From: Deltaproteobacteria bacterium
Lineage (GTDB): Bacteria > Desulfobacterota > Binatia > UBA1149 > SPBQ01
Direction: 5' to 3'
Assembly (NCBI GenBank): GCA_029262375.1
Contig: JAJCZM010000007.1
Location: forward strand, 62,001-126,000
Length of the DNA stretch: 64,000 bases
The notes under the pieces are model-generated. The model saw only the letters and a program-made list of their open reading frames with translations. It was not told where the DNA came from and did no database searches. Positions within the stretch are counted from its first letter, which is position 1, and the number at the start of each line of letters is the position of its first letter. Made by a program: the position numbers and the translations under genes. Positions 8,926-17,429 of this stretch are shown here, piece after piece.

Positions 8926-9979
8926 AGCTGGCAGAACTAGAAGCGCCGTTCGTGCTCGCGTCTTCGACTTGGAGCAACTCGCGCAAGACGCTCGTCGCGA
9001 ACGCGCCTGAGGACAACCCGAATTGTAAACGTAGGGCGTCGGGCTCGAAGTCCCATTCGAGATCTTGAACGCGCAGGCGCAGCGCACGGCGCGCGTGCTC
9101 CAAGCCTTCGGCGGCCAGCCCCGCCGGCAACGGATGCGCACCGCAGATGCGATCCTCCCACACCCGCGGCTCACCCGTGGTTTCCGGCTCGCCCTTTCCC
9201 CAAAGCGGCCCACTCGGATGTAGGTCGAGTTCTTCGAGCCGGCGCTCGATCGTCTCGTCGACGCTCTCGACCGCGAATACGCTGCGCACCCCATCGAGGT
9301 TCGCGAGATCACCGACCAGCAAGCGCGTCCAGGTATCGTTCTCAATACGAAACGAGAGTAGCTCGTTGAACAGAAAACTGCGCGCGGCCGAATAAGCAAA
9401 GCTGCGTTGCTCACGCTGCTTTACCCGCTCTCCCTCGAGAAGAATCCGTTCGGCCTGGCGAAGGTTCGAGGCGTCGCGGCCGAAGCGCTGCGGACCGAAA
9501 TAATTCGGCACGCCCGTCGATCGCACTCGCACCAACCGTTGCTCGAGCAGATCCCGATCGCCCTCGAGCGACGTCACGCGAATCTCGAAACGATTGCGGG
9601 CAAGCGCGCCACGCCGAAGCTTGCGATGATGCGCAGTTGCCGAGAGCACTTCGAAGCCCTGCCCCGCCCCACTGAGATCCACCTCGGTCTTGGTGCTGGG
9701 CAGCCCGATGGTAAACCACTGCTCGGCCACAGCGTTGCGGTCTTTCAGGCCGGCATAACCGACCTCTCGCGGGCGTACCCCTGCGATGCGGGCCAACTCT
9801 CTAGCGACGAACTGCGTATTCGCGTCTCGCTTGCGCACATGGACGAGGAGATGCTGACCTTCGCCACTGGCCTGAAAGCCGAGATCCTCCCGAACGACAA
9901 AATCGTTGGAGGATTCGCGGATACGCCCACGCGCCGACGGCGCTTCGAATGCGTACTTCCAGTCGTCACCAAGGCTCAT
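8906..9979 (-). CDS. truD: tRNA pseudouridine(13) synthase TruD
   Basis: Converts uridine 13 of tRNA to pseudouridine. The 357-aa protein has the TruD signature GYAGLKDRNAVAEQWF with the catalytic Asp, and the later VPNYFGPQRFG block, with an intact insertion domain. The C-terminal tail is low-complexity Ser-rich. The ATG at 9979 is preferred to an upstream TTG because it fits the usual N terminus. It is a housekeeping gene and is convergent with tesB. Confidence 0.95.
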   Translation of the reverse strand: MSLGDDWKYAFEAPSARGRIRESSNDFVVREDLGFQASGEGQHLLVHVRKRDANTQFVARELARIAGVRPREVGYAGLKDRNAVAEQWFTIGLPSTKTEVDLSGAGQGFEVLSATAHHRKLRRGALARNRFEIRVTSLEGDRDLLEQRLVRVRSTGVPNYFGPQRFGRDASNLRQAERILLEGERVKQREQRSFAYSAARSFLFNELLSFRIENDTWTRLLVGDLANLDGVRSVFAVESVDETIERRLEELDLHPSGPLWGKGEPETTGEPRVWEDRICGAHPLPAGLAAEGLEHARRALRLRVQDLEWDFEPDALRLQFGLSSGAFATSVLRELLQVEDASTNGASSSASSTGVDL

Positions 9980-10118
9980 GACGCGCAAGCTAGCGGCGGC
10001 ACAGCGGAAATCCCAAGGCCGGAACGCGACTTACGTCAACGCGTACTGTGTGGCTTAATGCGCTACCTTTTCGGCCGTCGCCGTGGCCGATAGGGAGTAG
10101 GAGGACGGCCGAGCAAAG

Positions 10119-11183
10119 ATGCCATATCGTGTAGCAGTTTGGGGAACCGGAAACGTCGGGCGGCCGGCATTGAGAACGATCGTTGCGAATCCGAATCTGG
10201 AACTCGCCGGCGTCATTGTCTCAACGAAGAATAAGGTCGGCAAAGACGCGGGAGAGCTCTGCGGCATCGCACCGACCGGAATCACCGCTACCGACGACCC
10301 AACCAGGGTACTCAAGTCCGGCGACATCGATGCAGTCGCCTACTGCGCGTCCGGTGATTTTCGCCCGAGCGAAGCGCTCGACGAACTCGAAGGCTGCCTG
10401 CGCGCCGGCGCCAACGTCGTATCGACGGCGGCATACCCGCTGTACGATCCTACGTCCGCGCCCGCCGACATTCGTGAACGGTTCCAAGCAGCATGCGACG
10501 CCGGCAATAGCTCCATGTTCGTCTCCGGCGTTGACCCCGGGTACATCAACGATATCGTACCGCTTCTGCTGAGCGGACTCTGCGAAGAGATCGACGAAAT
10601 TCGCTCCTTCGAAATCTTCAACTACGCGACGTACTACGCACCCAACGCCGTACGCAACCTAGTGGGCTTCGGCATGCCCATGGACGCGGTTCCGCCGATG
10701 GTCATGCCCACCATTCCGACATCGGTGTGGGGCGGCATGATTCGGCTGCTGGCCCGCGCGCTCGACGTCCAACTCGACTCGATCGAAGAGATAGTAGAGC
10801 GACGACCGCTCGAAGAAACGGTCACCGTTCCCGTCGGGACGTTCGAGAAGGGAACCCAGGGAGCGCTGCGATTCGAAGTGCAGGGCATCGTCGGGGGCAA
10901 GCCGAAGATCGTTGTCGAACACGTAACGCGCATCATCGACGATATCGCGCCCGATTGGCCGCAGGCAGTCGGTAAGGGTGCGCACGGTGTACGCATCACA
11001 GGGAAGCCGAACATCGAGCTGATGATCGAGCCATCCGACGGCGACGGCGACTCTGTGGGCGGTGGCAACGCGACCGCCGCTGCGCGCATCATCAACGCGA
11101 TCCCGGCGGTGTGCGAGGCACGCACCGGGCTTCTCGACTCGCTCGACATCCCTGCACAACCGGGTCGCGGGTTGCTGCGCTAG
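10119..11183 (+). CDS. NAD(P)-dependent dihydrodipicolinate-reductase-like oxidoreductase
   Basis: A 354-aa protein with an N-terminal Rossmann motif GTGNVGRPALR and a DapB-like fold (AVAYCASGDFRPSE, AGANVVSTAAYP). It belongs to the group often annotated as dihydrodipicolinate reductase-like or 2,4-diaminopentanoate dehydrogenase-like, common in actinobacteria and other catabolic bacteria. True DapB proteins are about 100 residues shorter and have the SGxxHH-type motif, not seen here, so lysine synthesis is unlikely. The substrate is unknown. An AGGAGG lies about 14 bases before the ATG. Confidence 0.78.
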   Translation: MPYRVAVWGTGNVGRPALRTIVANPNLELAGVIVSTKNKVGKDAGELCGIAPTGITATDDPTRVLKSGDIDAVAYCASGDFRPSEALDELEGCLRAGANVVSTAAYPLYDPTSAPADIRERFQAACDAGNSSMFVSGVDPGYINDIVPLLLSGLCEEIDEIRSFEIFNYATYYAPNAVRNLVGFGMPMDAVPPMVMPTIPTSVWGGMIRLLARALDVQLDSIEEIVERRPLEETVTVPVGTFEKGTQGALRFEVQGIVGGKPKIVVEHVTRIIDDIAPDWPQAVGKGAHGVRITGKPNIELMIEPSDGDGDSVGGGNATAAARIINAIPAVCEARTGLLDSLDIPAQPGRGLLR

Positions 11184-11221
11184 CAGGTCTGTTCGCGTCG
11201 CGCTAGTCGATCACCGGCTTT

Positions 11222-11809
11222 CTACAGCACGGCGACACCGATCAGGGACTCGCGCGTAACGCTCGCCCGCAGCTGATCCTCGCTCCATCCCTGCGTGCCC
11301 TCAGGCCGCATCGGAATGACCAGATAGCGTGTCTCGGCAGTCGTGTCCCAAACGCGAACCTTCACCTCCGGCGGCAACTCGAGACCGAGTTGGAGCAATA
11401 CCGGACGCGGTTCTCGAGCGACGCGCGCCCGATATTCGGGAGACTTGTACCAATCGGGCGGAAGCCCCAGCACCGGCCAGGCCGTACACGAGCACTGTGT
11501 GCATACGATAACGTTGTGTACTTCGGGCGTGTTCGCGAGCGCCACGATGTACTCACCTTGCGGCCCCTCGTACCCGAGTTCCGCGCACGCGGCGGTGCCG
11601 TCGCGCATCAAGCGTTCCCGGTAGGCCGCGTCGCACCACGACTTCGCCACGACGTGCGCGCCGTTGCTCGGTTTCCAATGCTCGACCTGTTCGAGCACGG
11701 TGTCGACGAAACCGTCCGGGATCTCGTGCACGGCCGACACTGCTTCGGATAACGCTCGCACACGCTGCGCGATATCCGCCGCCGGCTTCTCGAGACGAGA
11801 ATCTTTCAC
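11222..11809 (-). CDS. nthA: Nitrile hydratase alpha subunit (cobalt-type motif)
   Basis: The metal-binding subunit of nitrile hydratase, which hydrates nitriles to amides. The 195-aa protein has the claw motif V-C103-T-Q-C106-S-C108; Thr in the second position is the cobalt-type form, and Gln replaces the usual Leu. It also has the family blocks VVAKSWCDAAYRERLM and WYKSPEYRARV. The start is the GTG at 11809, which overlaps the beta-subunit TGA as GTGA and has GAGG upstream. Beta-before-alpha order is the arrangement of many cobalt enzymes. No P14K/NhlE-type metallochaperone gene follows, which is unusual. Thiocyanate hydrolase gamma subunit is a related alternative, less likely given the single two-domain beta subunit. 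Confidence 0.88.
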   Translation of the reverse strand: MKDSRLEKPAADIAQRVRALSEAVSAVHEIPDGFVDTVLEQVEHWKPSNGAHVVAKSWCDAAYRERLMRDGTAACAELGYEGPQGEYIVALANTPEVHNVIVCTQCSCTAWPVLGLPPDWYKSPEYRARVAREPRPVLLQLGLELPPEVKVRVWDTTAETRYLVIPMRPEGTQGWSEDQLRASVTRESLIGVAVL

Positions 11810-12438
11810 GACGGATCCTCGAGATAGGTCTCCCACAGATCGACGACCACCGTGTCGAGTCGGTCGGCATCCTCGCCCCACAGATCTCGCGCGCTGAACT
11901 CTACGTGGTAGGTAGGTTCACGACGGATCGGGCCGCCGTGTGCAGAATCATCGGGAAAGGTGAAGGAAGGGGCGACGTGCAATATCTCGCCGCGCTTGCC
12001 TCGGCAATACCGCGGCACGCGCGTATGCCCGTGAGGACGGATGTTGCGCACGACCACGGTGTCACCGACCGCGTAACGAGGCCGCGCGTCATCGCCGCCG
12101 AGACTGGGAGCATTGGCCACCACCGCACGAGCCAGCGGAAACGAGCCGCCCGCCCGCACTTCGAGGTCTTCGTGGTTGACGATGCCCTTCTCGACGAGCA
12201 ACGTCGCAACACCAGTCAGTACGCGTTCGTAGTAAGTGGCCGAAAGGTAGTGCCGAGGATCCATGCGCTCGATGGCGTGACGGTATTCGTCAACGTTGTA
12301 CGCTGCCAGGAGAGCGATGCTGACGATGTTCAGTGCAAACGCTTGTGCTTCCCAGGGTTCGTGAAAGACGGGCTCATCGTCTTCGATCTCGACGAGACCG
12401 AATCCCTCCATACCGCCTAGATCGTGAATTCCGTCCAT
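11806..12438 (-). CDS. nthB: Nitrile hydratase beta subunit
   Basis: A 210-aa partner of the alpha subunit. It begins MDGIHDLGGMEGFG, the canonical N terminus of nitrile hydratase beta chains, followed by EPVFHEPWEAQAFAL and MDPRHYLSATYYERVL. The C-terminal SH3-like domain is also present (YAVGDTVVVRNIRPHGHTRVPRYCRGKRG, YHVEFSARDLWGEDAD). Both domains are therefore in one chain, unlike three-subunit thiocyanate hydrolases. The stop codon overlaps the alpha start by four bases. Confidence 0.92.
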   Translation of the reverse strand: MDGIHDLGGMEGFGLVEIEDDEPVFHEPWEAQAFALNIVSIALLAAYNVDEYRHAIERMDPRHYLSATYYERVLTGVATLLVEKGIVNHEDLEVRAGGSFPLARAVVANAPSLGGDDARPRYAVGDTVVVRNIRPHGHTRVPRYCRGKRGEILHVAPSFTFPDDSAHGGPIRREPTYHVEFSARDLWGEDADRLDTVVVDLWETYLEDPS

Positions 12439-12474
12439 TTGTCGGGCACGCAGTGCGCCAGCCTGCGGGTTTCG

Positions 12475-13077
12475 TTAGGGTGCCGCACACGCTTGCTCTT
12501 CATCTAGCGCGTCTTCCTCTTTGAGACGAATCCGACCGGTCCATTCGACGTTCTTGCCTTTCTTGCCGTCGTAGAACGCGCGCAACGCGTCCATGTCGGT
12601 CACGAGGTCACCGCTCGGCATGAATGCCGGGCCAAAACCGCCGAGCTTGTTCGGATAGTCCAGGTAGCTCATTACGATCGGCACCTTCGCCGCGACGGCG
12701 ATGTGGTAGAACCCGGACTTCCAATAGTCGACGTGACTACGGGTCCCCTCGACCGGCACCGTCAGTGCCAAGAGCTCACGCTCGTCGAATAGCTCAGCCA
12801 TTCGATCGACCATGTTGCCCGATGACGAACGCTCCACCGCAATACCGCCGAGCAGTCGGAAGAATCCACCGAACGGCCAGCGGAACATTTCCTTCTTGCC
12901 GAGCCAGGCCACATGCACCTCGAACGTCCAGGCGTAGGCAAGCAGAAAGACGAAATCCCAGTTCGACGTGTGCGGGGCGGCGATCAAGACGTACTTGGGT
13001 GCGGTGGGCCGCTCGCCTTCGATCGTCCAGCGGAACAACCACAGAACGGACCTACCAATGACCTTGAGCACAGGCAT
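12475..13077 (-). CDS. PlsC-type 1-acyl-glycerol-3-phosphate acyltransferase family protein
   Basis: A 200-aa acyltransferase with the HX4D motif in PHTSNWDF, an AWLGKKEMFRWPFGG block and VEGTRS (usual form PEGTRS). It probably transfers an acyl group to a glycerophosphate-type acceptor at the membrane. The ATG at 13077 has GAGG four bases upstream; the longer open frame upstream is an Arg/Cys-rich antisense artefact. It lies 56 bases after the SDR gene and 36 bases before nthB in the same direction. Confidence 0.82.
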   Translation of the reverse strand: MPVLKVIGRSVLWLFRWTIEGERPTAPKYVLIAAPHTSNWDFVFLLAYAWTFEVHVAWLGKKEMFRWPFGGFFRLLGGIAVERSSSGNMVDRMAELFDERELLALTVPVEGTRSHVDYWKSGFYHIAVAAKVPIVMSYLDYPNKLGGFGPAFMPSGDLVTDMDALRAFYDGKKGKNVEWTGRIRLKEEDALDEEQACAAP

Positions 13078-13133
13078 AGCCTCGGAACCTACCCGGTGAT
13101 CGCAACCAACGCGATAGCGAGTCGATCCGGAGC

Positions 13134-13925
13134 CTAGGCCGGCGCGTACGCCACGCCGCCGTCGATCTTGAGCACGGCACCGGTCGTGTAACTCGACGCG
13201 TCGCTGGCCAGATACAGCGCCGCACCGACAATTTCTTCCGGCTCCCCACCGCGCTGCAGGGGGATGTGCGTCTTCGCAACGTCGGCAAAAGCGTCGAGAT
13301 CCCACGCTTTGCTGATATCGGTTAGAAACGGCCCCGGCATGATGCAGTTCACACGTACTTTCGGTGCGAAGACGCGCGAGAGACCGACGGTAAGTGCGTT
13401 CACTCCTGATTTGGCCAATGCGTAGGGAATCTCGCTGTGGGTCGGCTGCACAGCGGCGATACTGCTGACGTTGATGATCGAGCCACCCGCGCCCGCGCTC
13501 ATGCGCGTAGCGACCAGCGAAGAGAGTCGGAACGGCCCCCGTAGGTTGACCGCCAGTACCTTGTCGTAGAGCTCTTCGCTGATGTCCACCAGCGATTCAT
13601 ACAGGGGAGACATGCCCGCGTTGTTAACGAGCACATCGACGTGCCCGAAGCGCTCGTAGGCGGCGTCGACCAGTGCGTCGCAGTCCGACCAGCGACCGAC
13701 ATGACAGGCAACGGGCAACGCCTCGACACCGCTCTCTTCCACGACCTGTGCGGCGAGCGCTTCGCAGGACTCGAGCTTGCGGCTCGCGATGACGACGTGC
13801 GCGCCGGCGTGCGCGAACGCGCGCACCATCTCTTTGCCCATCCCGCGGCTTCCGCCGGTAACAACGGCAACTTTTCCGCTCAGATCGAAGAGTTCGTTGG
13901 CTGTTTTTGGCTTACTTTCGCTCAT
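13134..13925 (-). CDS. SDR-family oxidoreductase
   Basis: A 263-aa short-chain dehydrogenase. It has the nucleotide motif TGGSRGMGKEM, the NNAG motif, catalytic Ser in NVSSIAAVQ and YALAK, then the C-terminal DGGVAYAPA typical of FabG-like enzymes. It would oxidise or reduce a hydroxy/keto group with NAD(P). The ATG at 13925 with AAGGA upstream is chosen; it starts one base after the TGA of the TetR gene, so translation is probably coupled. The substrate is unknown. Confidence 0.88.
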   Translation of the reverse strand: MSESKPKTANELFDLSGKVAVVTGGSRGMGKEMVRAFAHAGAHVVIASRKLESCEALAAQVVEESGVEALPVACHVGRWSDCDALVDAAYERFGHVDVLVNNAGMSPLYESLVDISEELYDKVLAVNLRGPFRLSSLVATRMSAGAGGSIINVSSIAAVQPTHSEIPYALAKSGVNALTVGLSRVFAPKVRVNCIMPGPFLTDISKAWDLDAFADVAKTHIPLQRGGEPEEIVGAALYLASDASSYTTGAVLKIDGGVAYAPA

Positions 13926-13926
13926 G

Positions 13927-14595
13927 TCATTCCTTACCGCTTCTACGCTTCTTCGTTTCACTCAATAGCTCTTTCGTCTCGTCGGAGATCGGTGCGGTGA
14001 GGATCGCCGCGCACAGATCGATCAGATGGCTGACAAACAGCTGCTGCTCACGCCGAGCACCGAGTTCGGCACGCCGTCCGAGTTCGACGCTGCACAATTG
14101 ATACGCTGTGAATCGCCGATGCAGGCGGGCGCCTTCATCCGGCATGCACGACGCCGACATCGTGCGCCATCGTGCCATACTCGGCGACTGTTCGAGCATC
14201 GCTTCGAAACGCGCACCGATATCCGAGCGGTTGACGATCTGCGCGACGATGCGCAGATGCTCACGGCCCGCCTCGGTGGCAAGCATGGAGGCCGCAGGCC
14301 GGACCAAGGCAGAAGCGAAACTGCGTGCATCACCAACGGAGCGTGCATCGATATCGTCAAGGAGCGCGGCCCGACGCGTCTCGACTTCGAGATTCTCCGA
14401 TGCCAGCACCGCCGCAATCAACTGCTCGCGATCGCCGAAATGATACTGCAGAGCGCTGACGTTGCCCTGCCCTGCCTCGCGACTGATCTCGCGCATGGAC
14501 ACGCGCTCGATGCCGCGCTCGGCCAGCAGCATCCGTGCCGTCGCGACCAGCTTCTCGCGCGTGCCCGCGTTTCGATCTGTGGTCGTCTGTTGCAT
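13927..14595 (-). CDS. TetR-family transcriptional regulator
   Basis: A 222-aa repressor-like protein. The N-terminal helix-turn-helix reads LVATARMLLAERGIERVSMREISREAGQGNVSALQYHFGDREQLI, the classic TetR form. The C-terminal ligand domain is not recognisable to a specific class. The ATG at 14595 is the first Met before the domain. It sits inside a same-strand run between an acyl-CoA dehydrogenase gene and an SDR gene, so it probably regulates this catabolic unit in response to an acyl-CoA or related ligand. Confidence 0.9.
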   Translation of the reverse strand: MQQTTTDRNAGTREKLVATARMLLAERGIERVSMREISREAGQGNVSALQYHFGDREQLIAAVLASENLEVETRRAALLDDIDARSVGDARSFASALVRPAASMLATEAGREHLRIVAQIVNRSDIGARFEAMLEQSPSMARWRTMSASCMPDEGARLHRRFTAYQLCSVELGRRAELGARREQQLFVSHLIDLCAAILTAPISDETKELLSETKKRRSGKE

Positions 14596-14653
14596 CGTAT
14601 TCAGTGCCAATTTCAGTACGATCGGTCCGGACCGGTTCGACCGGTTCAAGGGA

Positions 14654-15952
14654 TCAGGCGTTCGCAACCTCGCCTTCGATCAGGTGCGCCAGCTTTGCGC
14701 GCGCGGCTTCCCGGCGCGTCGGTAGATGACCGCTCGGCCATAGGCCATCGACGCCTTCGTAGTCGCGCAGAACTTGACGCGCGATCGTGACCTTGTGTAC
14801 CTCGGTAGGGCCGTCCGCGATGCCCATGACTTGCGCCGCGATCAGCATGCGCGAGAACGGCATTTCATTCGAGACGCCGAGTGCACCGTGAATGTGCATC
14901 GAACGCTGGACGATGTCCTGGTAGACCTTCGGCATCGCGACTTTCACGGCGGCGATGTCTTTGCGCACGCGACGGTAGTCATTGTGCTTGTCGATGAGCC
15001 ACGCTGTTCGCAGCACCAACAAACGGAACTGCTCCATCTCGATCCAGCTGTCGGCGATCTGGTCTTGGACCATTTGGAAATCGGCAAGCTTGCCCGTGCG
15101 TGTGTTCCTCGAGAGCGCGCGCTCACACATCATGTCGAAGGCCTTACGGACCTGAGCGATCGTACGCATCGCGTGGTGAATTCTTCCGCCGCCGAGCCTG
15201 GTCTGCGCGATAGCAAAGGCCGACCCGGGTTCACCCAGCAGATGATCGGCCGGAACCCGGACGTCGGTGTATCGAAGATACCCGTGACTGGCTTCCTCCT
15301 CGGGTTCGGTACCGACTCCCACGTTACGCACGATCTCGAGGCCGGGCGTATCCGTGGGTACGATGAACATCGACATACCGTTGTAGGGACTGACATCGGG
15401 GTCGCTGACGACCATCGAAATGAGAAAACTCGCGTAGCGCGCGTTCGACGAGAACCATTTCTCGCCATTGATGACCCACTCGTCTCCATCGCGCCGAGCG
15501 GTGGTCTTGAAGAGCGTCGGATCGGCCCCCGCATGCGGCTCGGTCATCGAGTAACAAGAGGAGATCTCGCCATCGAGAAGCGGCTGCAGGAAGCGCTGCT
15601 TCTGCGAGTCGGTTCCATAGTGTGCAAGAATCTCGGCGTTCCCGGAATCCGGCGCCTGACAGCCGAACACCGAAGGCGCCCAGCCGGAACGGCCGAGCAG
15701 TTCCTGAAGTAGCGCGAGCTTCACTTGGCCATAGCCTCTGCCGCCCAGTTCCGGGCCGAGATGACATGCCCACAGTCCGCGATCTTTCACCTGCTGCTGC
15801 AACGGGCGAACCAGCGCCATCGCTCGCGCGTCGCTCTTGTCGTACGGATCGCCGAGCACCAGGTCGAGCGGCTCGACTTCTTCGCGTACGAATTCGTTGA
15901 CCCAATCCAGCTCACGCTGATAGTCAGCGTCGGTTTCAAAATCCCATGCCAT
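14654..15952 (-). CDS. Acyl-CoA dehydrogenase (FadE-like)
   Basis: A 432-aa flavoenzyme that introduces an alpha-beta double bond in an acyl-CoA. The FAD/substrate block YSMTEPHAGADPTLFKTTARRDGDEW and the C-terminal HIHGALGVSNEMPFSRM and IADGPTEVHKVTIARQVL are clear. The ATG at 15952 has AAGGAGG about ten bases upstream and the reading matches typical N termini; an upstream extension to 16108 is antisense to the neighbouring dehydrogenase. Thirteen bases separate it from the preceding dehydrogenase gene, so the two are cotranscribed and might form a heteromeric enzyme. Confidence 0.92.
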   Translation of the reverse strand: MAWDFETDADYQRELDWVNEFVREEVEPLDLVLGDPYDKSDARAMALVRPLQQQVKDRGLWACHLGPELGGRGYGQVKLALLQELLGRSGWAPSVFGCQAPDSGNAEILAHYGTDSQKQRFLQPLLDGEISSCYSMTEPHAGADPTLFKTTARRDGDEWVINGEKWFSSNARYASFLISMVVSDPDVSPYNGMSMFIVPTDTPGLEIVRNVGVGTEPEEEASHGYLRYTDVRVPADHLLGEPGSAFAIAQTRLGGGRIHHAMRTIAQVRKAFDMMCERALSRNTRTGKLADFQMVQDQIADSWIEMEQFRLLVLRTAWLIDKHNDYRRVRKDIAAVKVAMPKVYQDIVQRSMHIHGALGVSNEMPFSRMLIAAQVMGIADGPTEVHKVTIARQVLRDYEGVDGLWPSGHLPTRREAARAKLAHLIEGEVANA

Positions 15953-15965
15953 CGGTGTGGCCTCC

Positions 15966-17213
15966 TTAGCGCTTGGCCTGTCGGCCGAACATGATGCCGG
16001 CGACACGGCGAATCTGGATCTCTTCCGATCCTTCGGTGATGCGGTATCGGCGATGATGCCGATAGATATGTTCGAACGGTTTGTGGCGCGTGTATCCGAT
16101 GCCGCCATGCGTTTGGATCGCCGTATCGGCGGCGTTGCAGACCAGCCGGTTCGCGCGATAGTTACACATCGAGACCTTGTCGGTAACGTCCATGTGATGC
16201 CCCCGATCGAGCTGCCATGCGGTCTTGTAGACGAGAGTTCTGACCATCTCGCACTCGGTTTGCAGTTCGGCGAGCGGAAACTGAATCGCCTGATTCATCC
16301 ATAGCGGCTTGCCGAACACGACTCGGTCTTTCGCGTAGGCGATCGATTCGTCGAGGCAAAATTGTGCCGCGCCCACACCGGATGCAGCCTGGCGAATACG
16401 ATTCTCGTGGACGAACGTGTTCGCGAGTGCCAAGCCGCCGCCCTCCTCGCCGAAGATTGCCGAGTTCGGCACGCGAACATCGGTGAGGCTTACCTCCGGG
16501 TGATCGGTCGGCATGTTGAACGTCCACCACATGAACTCGACCTTGAATCCCGGCGTCTCGACCGGAACGAGGAAACAGGTGATGCCGCGCGCGTCGCCCG
16601 GCTCTCCCGATGTCCGCGCAAAAACCATGTCGTGGGTAGCGTTATGCAAGCCGGAATTGAACCGCTTCATGCCGTTGATCACCCAATCGCCACCGTCGCG
16701 CACGCCGGTAGTTTCCAAAAACGTCGCGTCGCTGCCGTGATCCGGTTCGGTGAGTCCGAAACCGACTCGCTTCGTGCCGGTCAGTGAGCCTTCCAGAAAC
16801 TCTTCTTTCTGTGCGTCGGTGCCGAATCGATGCATCATGATCGCAAACGGAAAGTTCCCAACAATCGACGATTCGTTCTGGAGATCGTTGTGCAGCCCCA
16901 GCCCTTTCGCAGCGAGATGCTCGCGAATGACCGCCATCGCCAAATTCGAGCCGCCGGCACCACCGAGCTCGGTGGGCAAACCGAAGCGCAGATGACCGGC
17001 CGCGTCTGCGCGTCGTCGCATCTCGGCGAGCAAGGCTTCCCAGTCGGCGCGCGGCTGACCGTCGTTGTCGAAGTCGGTGCGCGCCCATTCACGGCGATGG
17101 TCGAAGAAGCGCGCGTTGTCGTCGCTGTTCTCGAGCGGTTTGATCTCGCGTTCGATGAACGCGTCGAGCTCGGCGAGTTTCTCGCGAATGTCTGTGGGGA
17201 TCTCGAAATCCAT
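15966..17213 (-). CDS. Acyl-CoA dehydrogenase (FadE-like)
   Basis: A 415-aa acyl-CoA dehydrogenase and the first gene of the minus-strand run ending with nitrile hydratase. It has GFGLTEPDHGSDATFLETTG and the C-terminal IQTHGGIGYTRHKPFEHIYRHHRRYRITEGSEEIQIRRVAG, with the ITEGSEE motif of active enzymes. The start has GGAGGAG eight bases ahead. It is divergent from the acyl-CoA carboxylase gene, so the 216 bases between them probably hold promoters for both. Confidence 0.93.
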   Translation of the reverse strand: MDFEIPTDIREKLAELDAFIEREIKPLENSDDNARFFDHRREWARTDFDNDGQPRADWEALLAEMRRRADAAGHLRFGLPTELGGAGGSNLAMAVIREHLAAKGLGLHNDLQNESSIVGNFPFAIMMHRFGTDAQKEEFLEGSLTGTKRVGFGLTEPDHGSDATFLETTGVRDGGDWVINGMKRFNSGLHNATHDMVFARTSGEPGDARGITCFLVPVETPGFKVEFMWWTFNMPTDHPEVSLTDVRVPNSAIFGEEGGGLALANTFVHENRIRQAASGVGAAQFCLDESIAYAKDRVVFGKPLWMNQAIQFPLAELQTECEMVRTLVYKTAWQLDRGHHMDVTDKVSMCNYRANRLVCNAADTAIQTHGGIGYTRHKPFEHIYRHHRRYRITEGSEEIQIRRVAGIMFGRQAKR

Positions 17214-17360
17214 GGGCTCCTCCGGCGTGCGTAAGCGGCCTGGAAACAGTTAATACACATGCTTTATTCACGCAAGCGCTCGATTTGCACGCCCCGGACG
17301 CCCGTCTCTGCCACCAGCGTTCGACAACTGTTAGATCTGCCAGTCCGGAGACGCGCGTAA

Positions 17361-17400
17361 GCAGGCCTAACCGGGCCTAACCGGACCTTGCCGGGCCAAA
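17361..17400. repeat. 10-bp period tandem repeat in the divergent promoter region
   Basis: Four adjacent decamers read GCAGGCCTAA, CCGGGCCTAA, CCGGACCTTG and CCGGGCCAAA. They lie 29 bases before the carboxylase ATG. A period of one helical turn places each copy on the same DNA face. Confidence 0.6.
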
Positions 17401-17429
17401 CCAGCCCCACGGCGTGCCGACCAGAAGCC

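Noticed and set aside
12475..13305. Long version of the PlsC-like gene starting at 13305
   Set aside because: The extra 76 residues are Arg/Cys-rich and antisense to the SDR; the ATG at 13077 has a ribosome-binding site.
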